NCBI GenBank assembly: GCA_035702855.1
Contig: DASSZM010000165.1
Span: 1-11,101 of the forward strand
Origin: JAKAQB01 sp035702855
Lineage (GTDB): Bacteria > Actinomycetota > Acidimicrobiia > Acidimicrobiales > Palsa-688
Direction: 5' to 3'
DNA: 11,101 bases
The notes under the pieces are model-generated. The model did no database searches. It was not told the DNA's origin and saw only the letters and a list, made by a program, of their open reading frames with translations. How positions within the stretch are numbered: the stretch's first letter is position 1; every line of letters starts with the position of its first letter. The position numbers were made by a program, and so were the translations under genes. This document shows, piece after piece, positions 5,664 to 11,101 of the stretch.

Positions 5664-7456
5664 GGGCCCGCTCCGGCCAGGGCGACGAACTCCTCGATGC
5701 GAGCGCGCACGACGTCCAGGCTCGACGTCCAGAAGCCCTCGTCGGTGATGTCGATGTCGAAGCGGCCGGCGAGCTCGGCCGCGGGCGCCGAGCCGGTCGA
5801 CGCCAGCAGGTCGTCGTAGTCGGCCCGGAAGGCGTCGGCATCCTCCTGGTAGCGGGCGAAGAGGCCCAGGCCGAACAGGAGCCCGAAGGTGTAGGGCCAG
5901 TTGTAGAAGTGGGCCTCGGGGAAGTAGTAGTGCGGCTTCAGGACCCACATCCACGGGTGGCAGGTGGCCGGGTCGACGCCGTCGCCGTAGGTCTCCGCCT
6001 GGGCGCTGCGCATCAGCTCGCAGAGCTCCGGCACGGCCACCAGCCCCGATCGGCGACGCTCGAAGACCGCCGATTCGAACAGGAACCGGGAGTGGATGTC
6101 GACCACCACCTGGCAGGCGCCCTGCAGGTCGACGTTGAGCAGGGCCAGGCGAGCGGTCTCGTCGGCGGCATCGAGGGCGGCGGCGGTCATCAACGTCTCG
6201 CAGAAGATGCTCGCCGTCTCCGCCAGCGCCATGGGCGTCGTGCGCGCGAGGGCCGGGCGGGAGGCGAGGTTGGTGTTGTGGTAGGCGTGGCCCAGCTCGT
6301 GGGCCAGTGTGCTGGCGCTGTCCCAGGAGCCGCTGAAGTTCATGAGGACGCGGGATTCGGCGCCCCGCACCGGCATGCAGAACGCCCCACCCCGCTTGCC
6401 GGCCCGTGGCCCGGCGTCGACCCACCGCTCGTCGAAGGCGCGGCGGGCCAGGCTGCGCAGCTGCGGGGAGTAGGAGGAAAAGGCCTCCTCCACGGCGGTG
6501 GACGCCTGCGCCCAGGAGATGGCCGCCTCGCCGGGGACCGGGGCGACCAGGTCCCACCAGGCCAGTGCCCCCGGCGCGCCGAGCAACGCGGCCTTGGCCC
6601 GCAGGAAGCGCCGGAAGTCGGGGAAGGAGGCGACCACGGCGGCCTGCATGGCGTCGAGCACGGCGCGGTCGATGCCGTTGGCCCACAGGGCGGGAGCGAG
6701 GGCGTCGGGCCAGCCCCGGCGCTGGTTCATCGTCACCGCCTCCCCCTTGATGCCGTTGAGGCAGGCGGCGACCGGCGTCGAGATCGACTCCCACGCCTCC
6801 TGCTCGGCCCGCCACGCCGCCTCCCGCACGGCCCGCTCCGGCGCCTCGGCGCGCCCGCGCAGCACCGTCGCCGGCACGGTCTCGCCCTCCAGGGTCCCGG
6901 TCAGGCGGGAGGTGAGCTCGCCCCACAGCCGTGCCCAGGCGAGGCCGCCGGTGAGCCGGAGCTCGGCGGCGAGTGCCTCCTCGCCGTCGGAGAGGAGGTG
7001 CTCGGCGGCCTCCCCGGAGCGCTGCAGCAGGTAGCCGTGCTCCGACGCCGTCGGGCTGGCGCTCGCGAGGGCCCCGGCTCCCAGGCGGGCGATCCACGCG
7101 TCGCGGCGGGCAGCGAGCACCTCCAGGGTGGCGCCGAGACCGTCGAGGCGGGCCTGCTCGGCGGCCGCAGCGGTGTCGTCGGCGTCGGTGGTGACCAGCG
7201 CGTGCACGAAGGCCTCGAGGAGGCGGAGCTGCTCCAGGACGGCGTTGGTGGCGCCGAGCACGTCGTCGAGGGCGGCGATGTCGCCGGCGGTGGCATCGGC
7301 CGGCTCGCCGCCGCCGACACCGTGGCGGTCGAAGAGAGCCGCCAGCCGCTCGACGTCGGCGCCCAGGCGCTCGCTGGCGCCGGCGTAGGCCCGCGAGGCG
7401 AGGCCGGGGAAGAGGCTGGCGGTGTCCCAGCGGGGAAGGTCCCGCACGTCGGTCAT
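5657..7456 (-). CDS. M3 family oligoendopeptidase (PepF-like, M3B)
   Basis: A 599-residue cytoplasmic zinc metallopeptidase that cleaves short peptides. The zinc motif is HELGH (His386, Glu387, His390) in STLAHELGHAYHN. The third ligand is probably Glu413 in MALAETASIF, the family's downstream 'AETAS' motif. The N-terminal helical domain of oligopeptidase F covers roughly the first 190 residues. No signal peptide is present and the length is right for M3B (about 600). The start at ATG 7456 (MTDVRDLPRWD) is chosen because TAACCT on the minus strand ends exactly 7 nt upstream, giving a leaderless transcript; the frame is open further upstream, but that part would run across the divergent promoter and small gene. 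It probably heads an operon with the PLP enzyme (7-nt overlap) and perhaps the DUF3048 lipoprotein. An SOS box lies 14 nt beyond its likely -35, so LexA control of this gene is possible but weaker than for the divergent small gene. Confidence 0.93.
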   Translation of the reverse strand: MTDVRDLPRWDTASLFPGLASRAYAGASERLGADVERLAALFDRHGVGGGEPADATAGDIAALDDVLGATNAVLEQLRLLEAFVHALVTTDADDTAAAAEQARLDGLGATLEVLAARRDAWIARLGAGALASASPTASEHGYLLQRSGEAAEHLLSDGEEALAAELRLTGGLAWARLWGELTSRLTGTLEGETVPATVLRGRAEAPERAVREAAWRAEQEAWESISTPVAACLNGIKGEAVTMNQRRGWPDALAPALWANGIDRAVLDAMQAAVVASFPDFRRFLRAKAALLGAPGALAWWDLVAPVPGEAAISWAQASTAVEEAFSSYSPQLRSLARRAFDERWVDAGPRAGKRGGAFCMPVRGAESRVLMNFSGSWDSASTLAHELGHAYHNTNLASRPALARTTPMALAETASIFCETLMTAAALDAADETARLALLNVDLQGACQVVVDIHSRFLFESAVFERRRSGLVAVPELCELMRSAQAETYGDGVDPATCHPWMWVLKPHYYFPEAHFYNWPYTFGLLFGLGLFARYQEDADAFRADYDDLLASTGSAPAAELAGRFDIDITDEGFWTSSLDVVRARIEEFVALAGAGPC

Positions 7457-7463
7457 CCGCAGC

Positions 7464-7469
7464 AGGTTA
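7464..7469 (-). promoter_or_regulatory. Leaderless -10 box of the M3 peptidase gene
   Basis: TAACCT on the minus strand matches TANNNT and lies exactly 7 nt before the ATG at 7456. A poor -35 (CGGACG on the minus strand, 7492-7487) is 17 nt upstream. The divergent small-gene promoter begins at 7499, so the two promoters are back to back without overlapping core elements. Confidence 0.6.
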
Positions 7470-7498
7470 GGGACGGTCGCCGGTCCCGTCCGCCCCCC

Positions 7499-7528
7499 TT
7501 GTCGGATCGAACACGTGTTCGATACGCT
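7499..7528 (+). promoter_or_regulatory. Promoter of the small SOS gene (-35 TTGTCG, -10 TACGCT)
   Basis: TTGTCG (7499-7504) matches four of six bases of TTGACA. TACGCT (7523-7528) fits TANNNT. They are 18 nt apart, and that spacer is filled by the LexA-type palindrome. The -10 is followed by 7 nt and then ATG 7536, so the transcript should be leaderless. A repressor on the palindrome would physically exclude RNA polymerase. Confidence 0.65.
7506..7523. promoter_or_regulatory. LexA-binding SOS box, perfect 18-bp palindrome
   Basis: ATCGAACACGTGTTCGAT is perfectly self-complementary. Its core CGAAC-N4-GTTCG is the LexA recognition element of Gram-positive bacteria, and the 16-bp TCGAACACGTGTTCGA is close to the optimum known from mycobacteria and other actinobacteria. 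It occupies the -35/-10 spacer of the promoter for the 53-codon gene at 7536 and touches its -10, the standard arrangement for SOS repression. I saw no second copy in the window. The motif match is direct observation; LexA binding is inferred from known consensus. Confidence 0.85.
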
Positions 7529-7535
7529 CGGGGCC

Positions 7536-7697
7536 ATGCCGACCATCACGATCAGCTGGGCAGGTTCGCCGACCCGTCGGAGCCTCGACCGGGCGGTCGC
7601 CGAGCGGATCAGCGTCGCCGCCCAGGAGACGCTGCGGCGGTCCGAGACGGCCGGGAGCGTGGCGGTGGAACTGGAGGAGCCCGGTCCGGGCTCCTGA
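7536..7697 (+). CDS. Small protein of unknown function under predicted SOS control
   Basis: A 53-residue protein, MPTITISWAG ... VELEEPGPGS, that I do not recognise. It has no signal peptide, membrane segment, cysteine or histidine. By eye it suggests strand (TITISW, 3-8), a long amphipathic helix (about 16-36, SLDRAVAERISVAAQETLRR) and strand (SVAVELEE, 41-48), a compact beta-alpha-beta unit. About 90% of codons end in G or C, like the surrounding real genes, which supports coding. The ATG is 7 nt after a -10 box, so no ribosome binding site is expected. A LexA box covers its promoter and a 10-bp hairpin follows the stop, making a self-contained damage-inducible transcription unit. By analogy with known small SOS proteins it could modulate division, RecA or polymerase activity, but no sequence feature points to any one of these. 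The call as a real gene is good; the function is open. Confidence 0.75.
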   Translation: MPTITISWAGSPTRRSLDRAVAERISVAAQETLRRSETAGSVAVELEEPGPGS

Positions 7698-7707
7698 CCG
7701 CGCCGTC

Positions 7708-7728
7708 CCGCCGGCCCGGGGCCGGCGG
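7708..7728 (+). terminator. GC-rich hairpin after the small SOS gene, probable terminator
   Basis: CCGCCGGCCC (7708-7717) and GGGCCGGCGG (7719-7728) form a perfect 10-bp stem around one base; in practice about 9 bp would pair around a 3-nt loop. It starts 10 nt after the stop of the small gene. No T tract follows, which is common for actinobacterial terminators but lowers certainty. It also insulates the S9 peptidase promoter located just downstream. Confidence 0.5.
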
Positions 7729-7748
7729 CCGCGACCACCGGCGCGGGC

Positions 7749-7754
7749 TACCGT
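7749..7754 (+). promoter_or_regulatory. Leaderless -10 box of the S9 peptidase gene
   Basis: TACCGT fits TANNNT and is followed by exactly 7 nt and the GTG at 7762. No clear -35 can be seen; the region where it should lie overlaps the end of the hairpin at 7708-7728. The spacing supports GTG 7762 as the true start. Confidence 0.55.
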
Positions 7755-7761
7755 CGACCGG

Positions 7762-9762
7762 GTGACCGACGCCGCACCGGAGCCCCGCCCCTTCGCCGAC
7801 CTCGACGGCTTCGTCGCCATCCCGCGGGTGACGGGGCTCGCGGTCTCCGCCGCCGGCCGGGTGGTGGCGGCGGTGGACGTGCTGGACGACGCCGGCGGTG
7901 CCCGCACCGGGGCGCTGTGGGAGCTCGACCCCGCCGGCGGCGAGCCGCGCCGGCTCACCCGGTCCGCCACCGGCGAGTCCGCACCGGCGTTCCTGCCCGA
8001 CGGCACCCTGGTGTTCACCTCGGCGCGCGCCGACGACGAACCGGCGCTCTGGGCCCTCCCCCCAGGCGGGGAGGCCGAGGCGATCGCCCGCTACCCGGGT
8101 GGCGTCCGGGGCCCCGTCGCCGCCCGCTCCACGGCGGCGCTGCTCGCCGGCGCCGCCCGCCCGGTCGGGGCCGACCCGGCCGGCGACCCCGACGGATCGG
8201 CGACGCGCACCCTGCGCAAGGACCGCAAGGTCGACGCCATCCTCCACACGGGCATGCCGATCCGCCACTGGGACCGCGAGCTGGGCGACCTCAGCCCCCG
8301 GCTGCTGTTGGTGAGCCCGGGCGCCGAGCCGGTCGACCTCGCCCCCGACGCCACCTTCGAGCTGACCGAGGCGAGCTACGACCTGGCGGCCGACGGCACG
8401 CTGGTCTCGGTCACCTGGACCGAGCGCTGCGCCCGGGGGCGCACCAGGACCGGCGTCGCACTGATCGAGGTCGCCGGGGCGCACCGGCGGGTGCTGTTCC
8501 CCGCCGAGGGCGACTACGGCGGGCCGCGGTTGTCGCCGGACGGGTCCGTGCTGGCGGTCGCCCGGCAGGTCGACGGCACCTTCGACGTGCCGATGACGGT
8601 CACGCTCTGCCTGGTCGGGACCGGGACCGGCGCCGGCCCGGCGGTCGAGGTCGACCTCGCCGAGCTCCACCCCACCGAGTGGTGCTGGACGCCGGACGGC
8701 GAGAGCCTGCTCGTCGCCGGCGACCGGCACGGGCGGGGCGCCGTCGTCGTCGTCGACGCCGCCAGCGGGCGGGTCGTCCGGCGCCTCGCCGCCGATGCCG
8801 CCTACGGCGCCCTCACCCCGGCTCCCGGCGGCGACGCCGTCTACGCCCTGCGCAGCAGTCCGTCCTCGCCGCCGACGGTCGCCCGCCTGGAGCTCGACCG
8901 CTCCGACCAGGAGCCACGGCTCCTCCCCTTCCCCGGTGCCTCGCCGGAGCTGCCCGGTGTGGTGGAGGAGATCACCGCCCGGGCACCCGACGGGTCCGAG
9001 GTCCGCTCGTGGTTGTGCCGGCCCGCCGGCGGGGACCGGGCGCCGGTGATGCTGTGGGTCCACGGCGGCCCGTTCTCCTCCTGGAACGCCTGGAGCTGGC
9101 GGTGGAACCCGTGGGTGGCGGTCGCCCGCGGGTGGGCGGTGCTGCTCCCCGACCCGGCCCTCTCGACCGGCTACGGGCCCGCCTGGTTCGCCCGCGCCTG
9201 GCCCCACCGGGCGGCGGCGGTCTGGAAGGACCTCAAGGCGGTGCTCGACGCCGCCCTCGCCCGCCCGGACCTCGACGGGGACCGCGTCGCCTGCCTGGGT
9301 GGGTCCTTCGGCGGCTACATGACCAACTGGATCGCCGGGCACACCGACCGCTTCGGGGCGATCGTCACGCACGCAGGGTTGTGGGCGCTCGACCAGCAAC
9401 ACGCGACGACCGACGCCGCCGAGTGGAAGACCGGCCTGTTCGGCACCGTCGAGGAGCACCCCGAGTGGTACGCGGACAACTCGCCGCACCGCTTCGTCGA
9501 CCGGATCTGCACCCCGATGTTGGTGGTGCACGGCAACCGCGACTACCGGGTGCCGGTGAGCGAGGCGCTCCGGCTGTGGTGGGACCTCGTGAGCCGCCAC
9601 GACGGCCCTCCCGACGCGCTCCCCCACCGGTTCCTGCAGTTCACCGGCGAGCACCACTGGGTCCTCGGCCCGGCCAACTCCAGGATCTGGTACGAGACCG
9701 TGCTCGGCTTCTGCGAGCGCCACGTCCTGGGCCGGCCGGTGGCGTCGCCGCCCGCGGCCTGA
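7762..9762 (+). CDS. S9 family serine peptidase (prolyl oligopeptidase / acylaminoacyl peptidase type)
   Basis: A 666-residue peptidase. Residues about 10-400 form the beta-propeller gate, with WD/Kelch-like blades such as RLTRSATGESAPAFLPDGTL and GPRLSPDGSVLAVARQVDGT. Residues about 420-655 form the alpha/beta hydrolase. The catalytic triad is visible: Ser515 in CLGGSFGGYMTNW, Asp594 in HGNRDYRVP, and His632 in GEHHWVL. HGGPFSSWN gives the oxyanion region. The GGSFGGY and HGNRDYRVP motifs suit the S9C acylaminoacyl or oligopeptidase branch, which removes blocked or short N-terminal residues from peptides. No signal peptide is seen, so it is probably cytoplasmic. The GTG start at 7762 has a -10 box 7 nt upstream. 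The MFS transporter gene follows after 13 nt and is likely co-transcribed. The other peptidase in the window, M3, is divergent and under its own promoter. Confidence 0.92.
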   Translation: MTDAAPEPRPFADLDGFVAIPRVTGLAVSAAGRVVAAVDVLDDAGGARTGALWELDPAGGEPRRLTRSATGESAPAFLPDGTLVFTSARADDEPALWALPPGGEAEAIARYPGGVRGPVAARSTAALLAGAARPVGADPAGDPDGSATRTLRKDRKVDAILHTGMPIRHWDRELGDLSPRLLLVSPGAEPVDLAPDATFELTEASYDLAADGTLVSVTWTERCARGRTRTGVALIEVAGAHRRVLFPAEGDYGGPRLSPDGSVLAVARQVDGTFDVPMTVTLCLVGTGTGAGPAVEVDLAELHPTEWCWTPDGESLLVAGDRHGRGAVVVVDAASGRVVRRLAADAAYGALTPAPGGDAVYALRSSPSSPPTVARLELDRSDQEPRLLPFPGASPELPGVVEEITARAPDGSEVRSWLCRPAGGDRAPVMLWVHGGPFSSWNAWSWRWNPWVAVARGWAVLLPDPALSTGYGPAWFARAWPHRAAAVWKDLKAVLDAALARPDLDGDRVACLGGSFGGYMTNWIAGHTDRFGAIVTHAGLWALDQQHATTDAAEWKTGLFGTVEEHPEWYADNSPHRFVDRICTPMLVVHGNRDYRVPVSEALRLWWDLVSRHDGPPDALPHRFLQFTGEHHWVLGPANSRIWYETVLGFCERHVLGRPVASPPAA

Positions 9763-9775
9763 AGATCGCGCCGCC

Positions 9776-11062
9776 ATGACCGCCGGCCGCCCGGCGCCCC
9801 AGCAGGCGGCGGCCCGCCCGCGGACGCGCTCGCAGGCGCAGCGGGCGAGCGTCGCCCTGGCGATCGCGTCGGCGACGACCGGCGTGCTCCCCGTGTTCCT
9901 CACCGGCGCCCTGGCGGTGCAGCTCGAGGCGAGTCTCCACGTCGGGGCGACGGCGATCGGCGCGGCCGTGGCCACGTTCTTCGGCGCCTCGGCGCTCAGC
10001 TCGGTCCGGGCGGGGCGTGCCGCCGAGCGGGCCGGCCCCTTCAAGGTCATGCTCGTCGCCGTCGGGCTCGCCGTGCTCAGCCTCCTCGGCGTCGGCCTGG
10101 CGGTCGGCTCCCTTCCCACCCTCCTCGGGTTCCTGGTCGCCGGAGGTCTCGCCAACGGGGCGATGCAGCCCGCCGTCAACCTCCTGCTCGCCCGGACCGT
10201 CGACGACCGCCGCCAGGGCCTCGCCTTCGGGGTGAAGCAGGCGGCCATACCCACCTCCACCCTGCTGTCGGGCCTGGCCGTGCCGGCGCTCGCCCAGACG
10301 GTGGGCTGGCACGTCGCCTACCTCGTCGCCGCCGGCCTGGCGGCGCTCGTCGGAGCCGTGCTCGTGCTGCCCGGGCGGCGGCTCATCCCCGGGCCGGCCC
10401 CGACCGGGCGGCGTCCCCCGGCCCGGGGCGCCGGGGGCGGTGCAGGCGGGGCGGCCGGCGACGGCTTCGACGCCCGGCCGTTGGTGTTGCTCGCCGCCGC
10501 CATGGCCTGCGCCGTGGCGGCCTCCAACGCCATGGGCTCGTTCGTGGTGCCCGGCGCCGTCCACGACGGGGTCGCCCCGGGCCTGGCCGGCCTGCTGTCG
10601 GCTGCCGGGAGCGTCGTCGGGTTGTCCGTGCGGGTGGGCCTCGGCTGGCGGGCCGACCGCACGACCGTCCGGGGCCGGCCCGCCGCCGCCGCCCACCTCC
10701 GCACCGTCGTGTCCCTCATCGCTGTCGGGGCCGTCGGCTACGCGGCGCTGGCGCTCGGGACCTACGGCCTGCTCGTCCCCGGCGTGCTGCTCGCCTACGG
10801 GGGCGGCTGGGGCTACAACGGCCTGTTCAACCTCGCCGTGGTGCGCGCCCATCCCCAGGCTCCGGCGCGGGCCACCGGCGTGACCCAGGTGGGGACCTAC
10901 CTGGGCGGGATGATCGGGCCCCTCGGCTTCGGGATCGTCGCCGACCGCCTCGGCTTCGCGGTCGGCTGGGCGCTGTGCGCCGGGCTGGCGCTGCTCGCCG
11001 TCGCCGCCTTCACGCTCAGCCGCCGCCGCCTGCAACCGGCCCGGACCGGCGGGCTCGGCTGA
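9776..11062 (+). CDS. Major facilitator superfamily (MFS) transporter
   Basis: A 428-residue inner-membrane transporter with about 12 hydrophobic segments in two halves. The halves are separated by a Gly/Pro/Arg-rich cytoplasmic loop at about 200-233. The loop after the second segment (SVRAGRAAERAGPFK, 76-90) and its counterpart in the second half (GLGWRADRTTVRGR, 288-301) are degenerate forms of MFS motif A. GGLANGAMQPAVNLLLAR and FGVKQAAIPTSTLLSGLAVP in the first half recall the nitrate/sialate/cyanate-type and other small-solute branches, but I cannot assign a substrate. The ATG at 9776 has only a poor ribosome binding site and lies 13 nt after the S9 peptidase stop, so it is probably expressed from that promoter. 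Joint work on peptides or their products is possible but not shown. Confidence 0.85.
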   Translation: MTAGRPAPQQAAARPRTRSQAQRASVALAIASATTGVLPVFLTGALAVQLEASLHVGATAIGAAVATFFGASALSSVRAGRAAERAGPFKVMLVAVGLAVLSLLGVGLAVGSLPTLLGFLVAGGLANGAMQPAVNLLLARTVDDRRQGLAFGVKQAAIPTSTLLSGLAVPALAQTVGWHVAYLVAAGLAALVGAVLVLPGRRLIPGPAPTGRRPPARGAGGGAGGAAGDGFDARPLVLLAAAMACAVAASNAMGSFVVPGAVHDGVAPGLAGLLSAAGSVVGLSVRVGLGWRADRTTVRGRPAAAAHLRTVVSLIAVGAVGYAALALGTYGLLVPGVLLAYGGGWGYNGLFNLAVVRAHPQAPARATGVTQVGTYLGGMIGPLGFGIVADRLGFAVGWALCAGLALLAVAAFTLSRRRLQPARTGGLG

Positions 11063-11101
11063 GCGTTGCTCATGACCGGGGACGGCGAACGCCGATCGCC
11101 C
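11063..11101. other. Right-edge tail with a short hairpin and possible start of another gene
   Basis: These 39 bases follow the MFS stop. An ATG at 11072 opens a plus-strand frame (MTGDGERRSP) to the window edge, but it has no clear ribosome binding site and only 10 codons can be seen. CGGCG-AA-CGCCG near 11083-11094 could form a 5-bp hairpin, too weak to call a terminator. I cannot decide between intergenic sequence and a gene start. Confidence 0.2.

Noticed and set aside
3385..5841. 818-codon minus-strand frame overlapping DUF3048 and the PLP enzyme in another frame
   Set aside because: Arg/Pro/Ala-rich shadow without motifs; the true frames have lipobox and PLP-lysine signatures.
7457..7738. 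Upstream extension of the M3 peptidase frame
   Set aside because: It would run through the SOS promoter and antisense to the small gene. The 7-nt -10 spacing supports ATG 7456.
5909..7765. 618-codon plus-strand frame opposite the M3 peptidase
   Set aside because: The opposite strand carries HELGH and the full M3B architecture; this frame is a composition shadow.
7609..10260. 883-codon minus-strand open frame
   Set aside because: Antisense to the S9 peptidase, with intact catalytic triad, and to the start of the MFS gene. It has no recognisable domain.
9641..11035. 464-codon minus-strand frame opposite the MFS gene
   Set aside because: The translation is Gly/His/Glu-rich low complexity, whereas the plus-strand frame has about 12 membrane segments.
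1..11101. tRNA, rRNA, CRISPR, insertion sequence, toxin-antitoxin or prophage signatures
   Set aside because: Looked for on both strands and none was seen; repeats are limited to the 15-bp duplication and the short palindromes listed.

Overview
The window is very GC-rich, with strong G/C preference at third codon positions in every real gene. It encodes two predicted coenzyme F420-dependent enzymes. Several genes begin at, or a few bases after, the predicted transcription start: a TANNNT -10 box followed by 7-8 nt and then ATG/GTG. Together these point to a high-GC actinobacterium. Acidimicrobiia or a relative is my guess, but nothing in the sequence fixes the taxon. I see no rRNA, tRNA, CRISPR array, insertion sequence or phage gene; this is mostly chromosomal housekeeping and accessory metabolism.

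Layout. (1) 1-187, minus: the N-terminus of an AMP-binding acyl-CoA synthetase, diverging across a 139-nt spacer from (2) 327-1079, plus: a two-membrane-segment protein with a short or damaged DUF4129 domain. (3) 3374-1039, minus: a likely operon of an LLM-type F420 oxidoreductase, a PPOX-class F420 enzyme (4-nt stop/start overlap), a MarR-family regulator and a universal stress protein. A perfect 7-1-7 palindrome between the PPOX and marR genes looks like the MarR operator. (4) 7456-3423, minus: an M3B oligoendopeptidase, a threonine-aldolase-like PLP enzyme (7-nt overlap) and a DUF3048 lipoprotein. (5) 7536-7697, plus: a 53-codon gene of unknown function. (6) 7762-11062, plus: an S9 prolyl-oligopeptidase-type serine peptidase followed 13 nt later by a major facilitator transporter.

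The most interesting feature is the 53-codon gene. It has its own small transcription unit. A perfect 18-bp palindrome, a near-ideal actinobacterial LexA (SOS) box, fills the spacer between its -35 and -10 elements. The ATG lies 7 nt after the -10, and a 10-bp GC hairpin follows the stop. It is therefore predicted to be a DNA-damage-inducible, leaderless small protein that I cannot assign to a known family. The flanking genes are not DNA repair genes.

The F420/MarR/USP operon reads as a redox or xenobiotic stress module. The two peptidases and the MFS protein may serve peptide turnover and solute transport, but they are not shown to work together.
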